The notes: a model not told the origin generated them from the letters alone. Shown: positions 45,290-56,746, counted from the stretch's first letter. The stretch: DNA of 64,000 bases from Vombatus ursinus (GCF_900497805.2 NW_020954569.1:21424774-21488773); one strand, 5' to 3'. Program-made: numbers and translations.

Positions 45290-45570
45290 TTGATGATGAT
45301 GATGATGATGATGATTATAATGAGAATTTATATAGCGCTTGAAGGTTTGCAAAGTAATTTACAAATATTTATCTCATATTTATCCTCACAAACACCCTAG
45401 GAGATAGGTGCTGTTATTATCCCCATTTCACAGATAATGAGATGAAGCAGACATAGATTAAACTTGCCCCTATCATGCAATTCAATAAGTGTTTAAGAAT
45501 GAATTTGAACTCAGGTCTTCCTAATTCCAGATCCAGCATTGGGTCCACTATACTACTTGCTATCTCCATA
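45290..45570 (-). mobile_element. MIR/THER1-type SINE with (GAT)n, nested in the L1-derived element
   Basis: (GAT)n at about 45291-45314, then 'ttatatagcgcttgaaggtt', 'aggagataggtgctgttatt', 'ttgaactcaggtcttcctaa', 'actatactacttgctatct'. The L1-derived sequence is broken exactly here ('gctttatttttttt' before, 'aggtatagacctagtagtg' after). Confidence 0.85.
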
Positions 45571-46964
45571 GAGGTATAGACCTAGTAGTGTTGTTAATAG
45601 GTATGTGCAGTTCCAAAATGCTTTCCAGAATAAGTAGACCAGTTCACAATTCCACCAATAATGAATTAATGAACCTGCTTTCTCACAGTCCCTCTAGAAT
45701 TTGTCATTTTCTCTTTTTTTCTTTTTTTGACAACTTTGTCAAATTGATGGATGTGACATGGACCCTCATAGTTGCTATTAAAAAATGCAACTTAATTGCA
45801 TTTTTTCTAGTTATTAGTGTTTTAGAACATTTAGAACATTTTTTAATGTGGCCATTTTTAGCTTGGTTTTCTTCACCTGAAAAGTACCTGTTTCCTTTAC
45901 CCATTTATCTATTGGAGAATGTCTCTTATTCCTATAAATCTGAATCAGTGGCCTCTATACCTTATAAATGAGATATTTATTGAGGAACCTGTTACAAGCA
46001 TCACACCCCCTCCCCAATTTGCCATTGATTTCCTTCTAGTGTTAGCTGTTTGTTTTGTTTGGGCATTGATATGATTTTGAATTATGTGTTTCCATCCACC
46101 CTATTCTCTGATATTTTTTTTCTTTTCTTTTTTATCTTTGCCCTCTTTATAAAGAGGGCTCTGACAAAGGAGATTGTGCAACACTTGTCCTGCCCATCCT
46201 CTTTCCCTCATTCCCAGTCAAACACTGATTCTTATCCTTTCTTTGCTTTCATTTAATTCCCTCATCAAGATACACCTTTCTTAGCTAGATTTCTTTTTAT
46301 ATAGGATTAATTACTTGCTTAAATTTTTACTGCCTCTTCTTGCCCTTTTCCTCTTCTCTCTTTTTTTATCAATTTTCCCGGTATTGAGTGAAATGTATTT
46401 CTGTAACCCACTCTACATATGTGTATTTTTTATTCCTTTGACCAGTTCAAATGAGAGTAAGCCTTACATATAACTCACTTTCATCCCTTCCCTTTATCCT
46501 TGTTTCTTTTTATAATCTTCTACTTGCACCTCCTAATTATATGATTACATAAAATAATTTCCCCCATCAATCATCTATCTCTCTCCCTTCCCCCTGGCTC
46601 CATCCAGTGTATTCCTCTTACCCTCCCTTTCCATTCTTCTAAGGTCATTCCAAAACAAAACAAAACAAAAAGCAAAGTCTAAGTAGACTCTCTCCATGAT
46701 CCTTATAAAGATAAGACTCTGAGGGAACATATTTGTAATCTCCCTATATTAGAATGGCAAAATTTATCCTTGCTTAGTCACATATAATTACTTGCTATGT
46801 TTATGAGAAGATTAAGATTGTCTTTTCATGTTTTTCTTAACTTTTTTTTATTTTATTTTCTAAGCAACTTTGATCTTTTCTTCAGGAATGCTTGAAAAGT
46901 CCTCTATTACATTTATAATCTATTTTCCTCCTGTAGAGTTATTCTCAGTTTTGATGGGTAGGAT

Positions 46965-47530
46965 CAGTCAATAAATATTATTGACAAACTACTATGTGCC
47001 AGGCACTGAGAATACAAAAAGAGGCAAAAGACAGCCCCTATATTCAAAGAACTCACAATGTATTGGGGAAAACAACAATCAAATATATACAAACAAGCTA
47101 TATTCAAGACATATAAGAAATAATTAAGAGTGGAAGGGCACTAGAATTAAGAGAGGTTGGGAAAGGCTTCCTGTAGATGGTAAGATTTTAGTTAGGACTT
47201 GAAGGAAGCCAGGGAAGCCAGGAGGTAAAGATAAGGAGGGAGAATATTACAAGAATGAAGTACAGTCAGAAAAAAATGATCAGAGATGAGAGATAGAGTG
47301 CTGTGCTCATGAAACAACATTGAGGCTCATTCACTAGGTTGAGTAGGTGGTAAGAAGTAAGATGTAAGAAGACGGCTGGAAATGTACTTGTGTGGAATAA
47401 ACAGGAGGTATTTTATGAAAGGCTTCGAACACTAGTTAGAGGATTTTATATTTGATCTTGGAGGGGATAGGGATTGATTGAAGTTTATTAAGTAGGAAGG
47501 TGATATGGTCAGACCAGTGCTTTATGAAAA
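46965..47530 (-). mobile_element. L2 LINE 3' part, minus strand
   Basis: 'actatgtgccaggcactgag', 'gggaaaggcttcctgtagat', 'ggaggtattttatgaaaggc', 'tgatatggtcagaccagtgc'. Long and readable. Confidence 0.85.
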
Positions 47531-47542
47531 TACTGTTATACT

Positions 47543-47750
47543 GAATATAGCTAGGTGACACAGTAGACAGAGAGTGCTGAGCCTAAAGTTAGGAAGACTT
47601 GTCTTTTTGAGTTCAAATCTGGCATCAGACACTTACACTGAGCAAGTCACTAAACCCTGTTTGTTTCAGTTCATCTGAAAAATGAGCTGGAGAGGGAAAT
47701 CAGAAACCACTTCAGCATCTTTGTCAAGAAAACCCCAAATTGGGTCAGGA
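47543..47750 (+). mobile_element. RTE-tailed SINE, 3' end replaced by microsatellite
   Basis: 'tagctaggtgacacagtag', 'gagttcaaatctggcatcag', 'catctttgtcaagaaaacc', 'ccaaattgggtcagg'. The usual 'gactgaacaacaac' end is missing and a TATACA array starts instead. Confidence 0.82.
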
Positions 47751-47754
47751 GGCT

Positions 47755-47955
47755 ATACACACACGCATACACACACATATATACATATATACATATACAC
47801 ATAAACCTATATATATACATACATAGACATATACAGATATATATACATATATGTATGCATATGTATATATGCATATATGTTGTACATATATAATCACAAT
47901 GCGCATATACATGCATAAATATATATATATGACACACACATACATACACACAAAA
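47755..47955. repeat. TATACA/CACATA microsatellite
   Basis: About 200 bp of alternating purine-pyrimidine sequence (CA, TA, TG steps). Overlapping open frames on the minus strand are artefacts of the repeat. Confidence 0.93.
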
Positions 47956-47989
47956 TGACAGTTCACACTTTACTTAAACCTATTTGTCA

Positions 47990-48470
47990 TACTTCTACCT
48001 AAGGAGATTTTTACATGATGTGAATTTGCCCATGGACATGTGGAATGGAGGGAGGGAGTGACACAGAAAGACAGTCTTATGCCTCTGGAGGGTGGGAGCT
48101 GGCACACAGTTCCAGCCTGCCCTGGATTTTTCACTCAGAACTGGTGGGTAAGCTATAGAGCTACTAGTTGACAGCTGTTCTGCGGCCTTCACAAGGTGGA
48201 GCTGCCATATTTGGGTCTGGTACTTCTTCCTCTGGTGCAGTTCTCTTTTAGTCCCTATGCTCAAATGCTCAACATGGCTGGATCTCATTCTCAGTATCCA
48301 CAGACCTTTGTCTATCTCCCTAACTGATTTGGGCTAGACAAAAAACTTAGTTTGATTTTTTTTTAATTTCCTGATAGATACTTGCTCTTGTGTTTTTTCT
48401 TGATTTTTTTCGTGGAATTATGGGAGAGAGTTCTACTTCCTTCTCCTACTCCATTATCCTGGGCTGGTGT
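47990..48470 (-). mobile_element. L1 5'UTR-like sequence, minus strand
   Basis: 'ggagagagttctacttcctt', 'ctccattatcctgggctggt' and 'cctttgtctatctccctaac' resemble, in order, the inverted L1 5'UTR seen at 20090-20235. Diverged; the assignment is tentative. Confidence 0.45.
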
Positions 48471-48614
48471 TGCCTTATTTATTCCTCATAATAACCCTGT
48501 AAGACAAATACTTGAAATATTATTATATCTATTTTAAAGGAAGTGGGGCACTTGTTCATAAATAAACATTGCCTGATATATCCTAAGTACATAATACTTT
48601 TTTATATCCCCTTT

Positions 48615-48920
48615 CAAGGAGTAGAGTGATGGGCCTGGAGTGTTGAAAATCTGAGTTCAAATCCAGCCTCAGGCTCTTATTAGCTGTGTGATCCTGGGCT
48701 TAACCAGAGATTAAGTGACAATCTCTGTTTGTCTCAATTTTCTCAACTATAAAATGGGGAAAAATAATAACTCCTATCTCTCAGTGTTGTTGTGCGATAT
48801 GAGATAATGATGAGATAATGATATGAGATACGATAAATATGAGATAATAAATGAGATATTTGTAACATGCTTAGCATAGTACCTGGTACATAGTAGGTAC
48901 TCTATAAATGCTTATTTCCT
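48615..48920 (+). mobile_element. MIR/THER1-type SINE, full length
   Basis: 'gagttcaaatccagcctcag', 'attagctgtgtgatcctggg', 'aactataaaatggggaaaaa', 'catagtacctggtacatagt', 'gtactctataaatgctta'. A local duplication of 'gatatgagataatga' lengthens the 3' half. Confidence 0.87.
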
Positions 48921-48929
48921 CCCTATTCT

Positions 48930-49915
48930 CATTGAATGTTTTAGATTTTATCGTATGTTTCTTTTTGTCACCATTACTGTAGAAATCAAAACCAGCCACT
49001 TGCAAATCCACAAACCGCCATCACTTTGTTGGACACAGACTTCACTTCTTTGTGGTTCTTGAAGCAAATATTAACTTATCAAACAGTCCATTTTATGAAC
49101 AGTAGCACTTTTCAACATTTACTATACACTTAGCAAATTCACCTGACTTAAAATAGTTGCTGCTGTCTTTCTTTTATATCTACATCACTATTTCTTATTG
49201 ATTTTGAGGAAGCTTCAGTACCAAACCCAGAATTAACTCTAACAGCTGTGTTACACCAATCTCAAACCCAATAGGAAGAGGGCAAACACATGGAACATCT
49301 GTTCTGTGATGAAAATAGGCTCATTGCGACAATCTCCGTGGCATTCAGAAGTGATTTGCCAGGTTCCAACAGAGGAAAAAAGAAAAGAAAACAAGTTAGA
49401 GGAGATTGGTGCTCACCAAAGGAAAAGCTTTCATATTTCCCTGAATGGCCAAATGTTTATGCATGTGTTAGGTATAGATTTAAAGAACTTTAACAGCAAA
49501 AAACATACTAAAAGGTAGAATACTTCATTCACTCATTTTTTCAGGATGTCAGATCTTTGCATCTATGTCAATAGAAGATAATAACAAAATTGATTATTTT
49601 ATACGTCAGTGTAAATAATAGTCAGAAATAAAAATAATTTATTATTTTGCTGCTCTTACTACTCTTTTCCTACGGTACAGATCACAACACATTAAACCTC
49701 AAAATTCTTTATCTCGGGGTCAATTCCATGGTGATGAGCCCTTTTGAATTTTTCTTGGATGGTCTTCATATTACAGAGCTTCAGTTCAGTTCTGGATTTA
49801 GACTTTGCTTCCCATTTATTGGGATTTTCTATAGTTTCTGCTCCACTAATAACATTTTCTAGATTCCTGAATCACCTCCACTCCATGAAGACACACTGAA
49901 GTAGGGTTTAGGTAG
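48930..49915. other. Repeat-free unique DNA
   Basis: About 1 kb with no repeat. 49000-49500 is less AT-biased. Overlapping 67- and 70-codon frames at 49290-49518 show no domain. Could be conserved non-coding sequence. Confidence 0.4.
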
Positions 49916-49954
49916 AAGAAATCAGATACTAATAACAATAATAATAATAACATT

Positions 49955-50200
49955 CATAGGTAGCATTCATAAAGTGCTTTAAGGTTGGAAAAAAAAAACT
50001 TTACATGTATAATCTTATTTGACCTTCACAACATCCTTGTGAAGCAGGTACTTTTATTATTTCCATTTTATATATGAGAATACTAATACATAGTGAGTTA
50101 GTTGCTTGCCAAGTCCAGCAAGTAAATGTCTGAGGTAGCATTTGAATTTGTCTTCCTGTCTACATTCAGTGTTCTATCTACTATGCCACCTAGTTGCCAC
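49955..50200 (-). mobile_element. MIR/THER1-type SINE, minus strand
   Basis: 'cattcataaagtgctttaag', 'ttcacaacatccttgtgaag', 'ctatctactatgccacctag'. Preceded by (AAT)n at about 49930-49950. Confidence 0.85.
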
Positions 50201-50586
50201 AAAAATAAATTATAAATAATAAAATAATTAATAATATACACTATATAAATGAATACCTAAGTTTAATTCAAGTGAAAAACACTTCTTATTTTTGCTATTC
50301 TTGAACACTAATAATGGAAAAAAGGGAAAATTGATTAATATTAAGCCAGATGAAAGATTTCACTAGTTACTCCCAGGACAACATTTGAGACTGCACAAAC
50401 TCCATGGGCTGCCAACAGAGTCTGTTTAGTACTGCTTAAGGACCCTAAATATCACCACACTGGCCTGAAAAAACTGAAATAAAAAATATATATATAGTCA
50501 TAGATCCACTGACCTAATTGTTCTCCTTTCTCCCAGTAAATATCTTTCCACATTATTTGGAGATATTTGGACTACATTGGTTTAAC

Positions 50587-51658
50587 TAAACATATATAAA
50601 TATATGAATATACATATCATATAAGCAAATATGCACATGCATGCATACACACACATATACATACAACTATAAATACATACACATATGCATGTATACTTAT
50701 ATACCTATATGAATGCATGTGTACATGTATGACCACATGCATATACATACACATTCAACACACCCATATACATATACATGCATATGTATAAACACATATA
50801 TACAGACACATGCACATGCATGTGTGCTCAATAAACCTTCATGTTCACATATGTGTATGAATTTACATATAAACACTTGAATATATGTGTGCATGCATAC
50901 ATACATGCATATATGTACACATGTCAGTGTGCATTCATGCACCCATATGCACATAACTTATACATGTGCACACACAAACACATGTGCACACACACATGTG
51001 CATGCACAGAAACATGTTCATGCATGTATAAATATGCATGCACCATTGCATATATACACAAACTTATTCCTATAGACATATGCACACTTTTTCATATGCA
51101 TATATGCAGTTTTATACATATGCATAGACGTAAGCATAACCATATACACATATGTATCTATACATATATAGAAATACACATAAATTATATACATGTATGT
51201 AAGTGTGCATATATGTATGTGTATATGTATCTGTGTATATATGTATTGCATATGTGTATGTATATATCTATATCTCTATATATAGATATATATCTGCATA
51301 AATACACATATACATTCAAATACACATGTATAGGCATATATACATACATAAGCATACACATACATAAATACACATGCATATATACATAATACACATATAA
51401 CACTTATATAAATACATATATACACATTTATGCACATTTATGCATACATGTATAACTATACATACATATACATATACATATCATATCCACATCCCTATCC
51501 GTACTCATACAAATATGCATATGCATACACATATAGAAATACATAAATATGCATCTAAATGTACACATATGCCAATGCAAATAATAGGCTGCATATACAT
51601 GTGCACACACATATATACAAAGACACATATTCACATACATGTACATTTGTACATGCAT
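50587..51658. repeat. 1.07-kb alternating purine-pyrimidine array
   Basis: Over 1 kb of CATATA/CACATG/TGCATA units keeps purine-pyrimidine alternation almost throughout and is full of short palindromes (acatgt, catatg, gtatac, tgcatgca). No fixed long period is seen, so it is low-complexity and not a satellite. The longest open frame in the window (182 codons at 50841-51389) lies inside it and has only Tyr/His/Met/Ile/Cys/Thr-rich repeat content. Confidence 0.95.
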
Positions 51659-51810
51659 GTTGTCATTGTTGCTTTTTGTTCTTTGTTTTTGAAGAGAACC
51701 AATGAGCTCATGGGGTGATATCTTGACATATATGTGAGTTGAATTTAAGTGAAGCAGAGTTGCATAAAGTTATCAACCTCCTTCTGGAAGGAAGTCTTCA
51801 CATGCTTGAG
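51655..51810 (-). mobile_element. RTE-type marsupial retroposon 3' end, minus strand
   Basis: 'tttgaagagaaccaatgagc', 'catggggtgatatcttgac' and 'gaatttaagtgaagcagagt' are the reverse complement of the 3' module at 16800-16965. Its tail points into the 1.07-kb array. Confidence 0.75.
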
Positions 51811-52024
51811 GTAGACATACTTCTAGATGTATCTAAGGCTTGTCAATTACCTTCAACCTGGTTTAGTCCATCTCCTGAGCCACTGCACATACTACAGCTA
51901 CTTGAAGCCACGGGATGAGAGCTGGGTGACAGGTGGACAGTAAAAGTGAATGAGTACCCTTGAATAGGGCTCAGCAAACCCTCATATCAGAGAAGCTAGT
52001 CCTACCTGAACAACCCATACACTT

Positions 52025-52110
52025 GTGTACATACATACACATATATATATACACATACACATACACACACACACACATACACATATACACATGGGTATAT
52101 GTATATGTAA
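52025..52110. repeat. (TA)n/(CA)n microsatellite
   Basis: TATATA, ACACAC and TATGTA units. Confidence 0.92.
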
Positions 52111-52139
52111 AGTACATTTACATAGACATAGACATATTT

Positions 52140-53550
52140 TTCAAAGTCCCGTTTTCCTGTCAGTGAACTTGTAGGGGGCTTGGAACTATTTGGGACAAAT
52201 AAAAGTTCGTAGTAGTTCTGGTGGGGTATGAAAACTGCAGAAATAATGTGGAGGAGAATTAAACAACTTTTTATCGAATAAATTATTGGTCAAGGTAGGG
52301 GATTAGGGCTTTATGGAAGTATGTTATGTATGTTAAGGACCAGAGGAAGCAAGGAACAGGAAAAGAAAATAATCTGTGAAGCAGAGAGCATGCCATTAGG
52401 AAAGAGGATAGTACATAGAGCAATTACATAGAGTAAGAAAATTAATGCTGATTATGCAGAAAACTGTTTGAAGGCAAAAATTAGTTCAGACTTTTAATGG
52501 TAAACTAAATATTCTATACATCTAATTTTCTTTCCAAAGAGTAAAATAACTCATTTTTCCCCTCTCTCATATAGAGAGTATATTCATTGGAAAATGATAA
52601 CCCAAAGTCATATTCCTTTTGTATGGTCTATTACCCAGGATATCAATGGATGTATTTGACTATATACCAAAGTGAAGCTTATTTTTAGATAGTGAGGATG
52701 ACTCTCAACTGTGCCTTGTAGCCCATAAGTGAAGAAATTTATATATTGAAATGATGTCAAGCATCTTTAAATGGATGCAGAGCCCAAAGTAAAGTGGTTT
52801 AGGGCAATTAAAGGACAAAGTTAACAGACTTGAAACAATAGGAAATGACACAATATACAATAGCTTTTTCTTTGGAAAAGGACCACCTTCTACAGATACC
52901 CAAGAGTAAGATTTGACTAAAAGAAGTGAAACTCTCTTTGCTACTTTAACATTTTGACAATATTTTAAAAGTAAATTTGAGGCATTATAGGCTTTTGATA
53001 TTACATATGATGCTCTCGCTTATAAATAACTTTCCTCACTGTTGGATGCCAACAGACTCAGGCCCACTCAGCCAAAAAAATTACAAAATTATAGCCCTGT
53101 TTGATAATTTATGTCATTTAGGAGTCCTGAATGCCAGCACCAGGCTCAAATGCTATTTGACATAAATGTACGTTTAGAAGATTCCACCACCTTAGATTTA
53201 ACTCAGAGTTTCCAAAATAATTTCTCCTCCTCTAGGAAAAGCTCAGGATTGCAGTAAATGGGTAAAAATGTTCACCTTTACATCTCATAGAATGTTTTAT
53301 TGAGTTAAACTATGTATGTACCCAATTTGTTTGTGGAGACAGCAATCTTTTTAGTCAGAAAAGATGTATGACAGCTTCAGAAGTGGGAAAAATGTGAAAG
53401 TATGAGGAAGTCTGAAGTAGTGCTGTTATCCTAAATTTAACAAGAGGCATAATAAAAACTGTATGTTACTCATTCTTCTATTTAGCAAATTTGATTCTCA
53501 TGCATTTCAAGTGTAATGTTATGTATAAACATCTTATGAGATGTAATCTT
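52140..53550. promoter_or_regulatory. 1.4 kb repeat-free DNA, candidate conserved element at 52860-53260
   Basis: No repeats. Near 53040 is the perfect palindrome tgttgg-atg-ccaaca, close to an NFI-like half-site pair but with short spacing, followed by 'aggcccactcagcc'. 53165-53260 contains 'tttccaaaataatttctcc'. Function is inferred only from texture. Confidence 0.3.
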
Positions 53551-53554
53551 AAAA

Positions 53555-53740
53555 TAATGAATGATACTGTAGTAGACGGAGGGTTGGATTAAAGTCAAGA
53601 AGGCATGAGTTCAAGTCTTGCCACAATGACTGTGTGACCATAAGCAAGTCACTTAACCTCTTGATTACCCACACAACTTGCAAATAATGTGAGCAACAGA
53701 TGAGTCACTCGTCTGTCTCAGTAGCCGTTCCTAAGTTGTG
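53555..53740 (+). mobile_element. tRNA-derived SINE, diverged
   Basis: 'gagttcaagtcttgccacaa', 'tgtgtgaccataagcaagtc', 'acttaacctcttgattaccc'. Confidence 0.72.
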
Positions 53741-53909
53741 CATTATTTACATACATGCATACATACATAATATATGGAAAATAGCATAATTAATATCTGA
53801 TTAATTAACTAATTGAAATTATTTTAATTTTACTTATTATTACTCCATTGCCATAAACTCTCACTGCAATAAATTAGTTCAAATTTGTACCACATAAAAT
53901 TCAGTTTAA

Positions 53910-54300
53910 GAAACAGGGAAAGTTAGAATGGAAAACAGGTTTAGAAAGGACATAATATCTTTTTTCAAATATGTAAAGAATTATCATGTGAAACAAGTCT
54001 TTGAGTTGTTCTTGATTTCAAAGAACAGGAAGATGGAAGGAGGTTATGAATCAACAGTTTTAGGTTTGCTGCAAAAGGAAACAAACAGAAAAAAAAAAAA
54101 CAAATTAAAAAAAAATAGTTTCCTGAAAATTAGAGCCATCCTTAAGAGGAATGAGCTGCTATTTGAGGTACTAGGTTCAGCCTCTTTGGAGGTCTCCAGG
54201 CAGAGGCTGGGTAACTACTTGTTGAATAAGGTAGACAGGAAAATTTTTCTTTACCTTTGGTAATCTGTTCTGGGACTGATCTATACAGATTGGTGAGTGA
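53910..54300 (+). mobile_element. L3/CR1 LINE 3' part
   Basis: 'ttagagccatccttaagagg', 'aatgagctgctatttgaggt', 'ttggaggtctccaggcagag', 'gctgggtaactacttgttga' follow the L3 3' end. The 111-codon plus-strand frame (53928-54263) is its remnant. Confidence 0.8.
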
Positions 54301-54539
54301 TTGAGTGAAAACTATAGCTCCATATCATTCTTCACATCTCATCTGGCTCTCCACCAGGAAATCTGGAAACTACCTATTACAGACACCTTTCCATCTGTTC
54401 TGCTCTTAAAGGTTTCTCCCCCTTCTCTCACCCATGAAGTAATCAAAGCCATGCTACCATTATTGTTATAAATTATTAAAAAGAGTACAGGAGATAGGCT
54501 TATGACTCCATTCATAATCACTGTGATTCCCAAGACCAA

Positions 54540-54703
54540 AACTTCCTTCCCTGGAGCCTATTATTCCTCCATGTGTGTTTTATCCCCCCCCCCCCATTAG
54601 AACGCAACGTCTCATTTTTGTGTTTATATCTCCAGGGGGTTAGCATAGTGCTTGACACATTGTTGATGATTAATAAATGTTTCTTCATTCATTCATTCCT
54701 TCA
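54540..54703 (+). mobile_element. L2 LINE 3' end
   Basis: A C-run followed by 'attagaacgcaac', then 'tagcatagtgcttgacacat' and 'gattaataaatgtttcttca' with (ATTC)n tail. Confidence 0.82.
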
Positions 54704-54774
54704 TTCAAGTATGGCTTGGGCAGCATGTATCCTTAAATTCTGTGATTCTGTTTTTTTTTTCTTTTTTTCTTTTT

Positions 54775-54845
54775 TTACATCAAGTAAACAAGCATTCAAT
54801 AAGTTCCTACTATGTGCTAAATACTGTGCTATATGCTGGAAAAAC
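54775..54845 (-). mobile_element. L2/MIR 3' tail, minus strand
   Basis: 'ttcctactatgtgctaaata' and 'ctgtgctatatgctgg'. Confidence 0.75.
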
Positions 54846-54899
54846 AATTTTAAGTCTGAAGTATTTAATAGACTTTTTTTTTGCATTGTAAGGCAAGTG

Positions 54900-55585
54900 A
54901 GGTATTAAGATAGAAAGAAAATTGAGTATAATTTGCATAGATACATGTGATTTTGGAGCTATCAGTGAGTTTTCAGTCCGTTATAGATTTTTTTCTTATT
55001 CTTAACTATTCACTGGTCTATTCTTTTGAGGAGATTTTAAATTTAAAGTAAATACTACTTAAATAAAGTGGAGAACCCAAACCTTTAATTTTTCTTCTAT
55101 GATAAATGGCATGTAAGACATTTAGCAAGTAAGAGTAGAGACTAAGATAACATGACCATATTTCTGTCACATAAATACAGCTTGCTTTTCCATATTTTGT
55201 ATGACAAACCCTTCAAAGACTTTTAAAGTTCCCCATATTTTTGTTCTTTTTTATAGAGGTGGGTGAAAAGGTTTGCAAAGAATAACCATTCTGGATATTT
55301 TTTCAAAGTATTTGGCTTTTGAGTGACATTTTAGAGCTGATGATGAATCATTGCATCATATTTTTAGGCAAAAATCAGGTCATTGTATAAGCCATAGTAA
55401 TAGGGAGGAGGGTAGTTAGAATTCCTTTAATTTTTATGAAACATCAAGAATAAATTATTTTTAATCAACATAAGCTTTCATGTTCCAGATTACTGCAGTT
55501 TTAAATAATTCTGTCCACCATGGGTTCAAAATGAGTAGAAGATAGAGGAGGCATGGCTGGGTAACGGTTCTTGTGACAATGTTCT
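54900..55585. other. Unique AT-rich DNA
   Basis: Nothing recognised. Confidence 0.5.
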
Positions 55586-55589
55586 TGAG

Positions 55590-55975
55590 CCCAGAGGCTG
55601 CTTCAAGAGACATAATTAACAGGAATAAGGAGGCAATGTCCTGTTGTGATTTGGCTTGCTTCAACCATGTCTGGGACATTCTGTTTGCTTCTGGGTGACA
55701 CATTTTAGGAAGACCACTGATAAGCTGCAGTGTTCAGAACAGGACAAAGGAGAGAGTGAAGGGCCTTAAGAGTTAGTTCTGAGAAGATTGGTTGAAGTAC
55801 CTGTAGATATTTAGCCTGAAAAAGAGAAAATTAAGAGTGAGAGAGCATATGTCCCTAGATATTTGAAGAGCTGGCATATAAAAGAGGTAATAAATTTGTT
55901 CTGCTTGGCTTCAGAGAGTTAAACTAGACTCAGTGGGTAGAAGTTGCAGAGAGGAAAATGTATGCCTGATGCATA
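55590..55975 (+). mobile_element. L3/CR1 LINE 3' part
   Basis: 'tgacacattttaggaagacc', 'gtgaagggccttaagagtta', 'atatttagcctgaaaaagag', 'tttgttctgcttggcttcag', 'gtgggtagaagttgcagaga' follow L3 closely; it is the clearest L3 copy here. Confidence 0.87.
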
Positions 55976-56000
55976 GATCATCTCCAACAGTATCTCCCCA

Positions 56001-56746
56001 TGTGGAGGAGGCTGAAGAAGCTGCCTCTAAGAGAGTTTGACATGCCATGTAAGCACCTTGGAGAGACATTGGAACATACATAGACAGTTTGTTACTGGTT
56101 ATGGCTAGCCTAACACCCAGTCAATAGGAAACTCTTTGATTGGCTGTGGAGGCATTAAAAAATACTAGCAACTAGAGCCATGACTATTTACTGTTGGCTG
56201 CTCAGGTCATGGTTTGACTCTTTTGTTTGTAATGTTCTGTGAAGGAAAACTTTGTAAGGGCAGAAGTCATGGGCTTTCTCCCTAATGATGGAGACATATG
56301 GTTTTATGAGGTAAGCCCTGGTCTTTGCCTTTGTGTTTTTTTCTATTCTGTGTTAAGTGAAAGGATTGGAAACTCCAATCTTGTGAGTTTCACATGATCA
56401 GGAGAACAAACCTCTGGTTTCCTGGCATCTAAGCATTTCAACAAGTTTGTAGCCAGTTCAGCATCAGTGCTGTGGGGAGCAAGAAGTGACTTTCAGGAGT
56501 GACTTTTGGGATCAAACTCAAGAGATATCTAAGATAAGGACTCACCCATCAGTGATACTGCATTTTGGATATGAACTTGATGGAACCCATGCTATAAAGA
56601 AACTGAGCTAAATTCAAACCCAGTCTCCCCAGAGACCAAGAAGGTAGAGAGGAGCGTGTTCCCTCCAGATATTATATCTTTGCAGTAAATAGTCTTTTTT
56701 AAAGGCTAATTGATGTTAAGTGGTTAAATGGAACTAGGGTGCTACA
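56001..56746 (+). mobile_element. Possible solo LTR (fossil)
   Basis: A TG...CA-bounded stretch of about 746 bp with promoter-like text in its middle (CCAAT-type 'ttgattggctgtgg' then 'cattaaaaaata') and an end resembling marsupial LTR 3' ends ('gaactagggtgctaca'). No internal retroviral sequence is attached. Class undetermined; old. Boundaries are inferred and no flanking short duplication was confirmed. Confidence 0.4.

Larger units (their letters stand above)
43755..46960 (-). mobile_element. HAL1-like element with ORF2 C-terminal remnant, minus strand, split by two insertions
   Basis: Read on the minus strand from 46960: end of ORF1/linker ('ttttcaagcattcctgaaga'), G-rich linker region to about 46100, then the L1 ORF2 C-terminal region (about 46060-45580, resuming at 45260-45069 and 43942-43800) and 3' region. 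This is the same order and junction as at 28492-31660. An L2 (43943-45068) and a MIR (about 45290-45570) lie inside it. The open frame at 45588-45971 on the plus strand is only its shadow. Confidence 0.75.

Noticed and set aside
45588-45971. 127-codon plus-strand frame
   Set aside because: It is antisense to the L1 ORF2 C-terminal remnant of the minus-strand HAL1-like element.
50841-51389. 182-codon open frame, the longest in the window
   Set aside because: It lies wholly in the alternating purine-pyrimidine array; the residues (Tyr, His, Met, Ile, Cys, Thr) simply mirror CATATA-type repeats.
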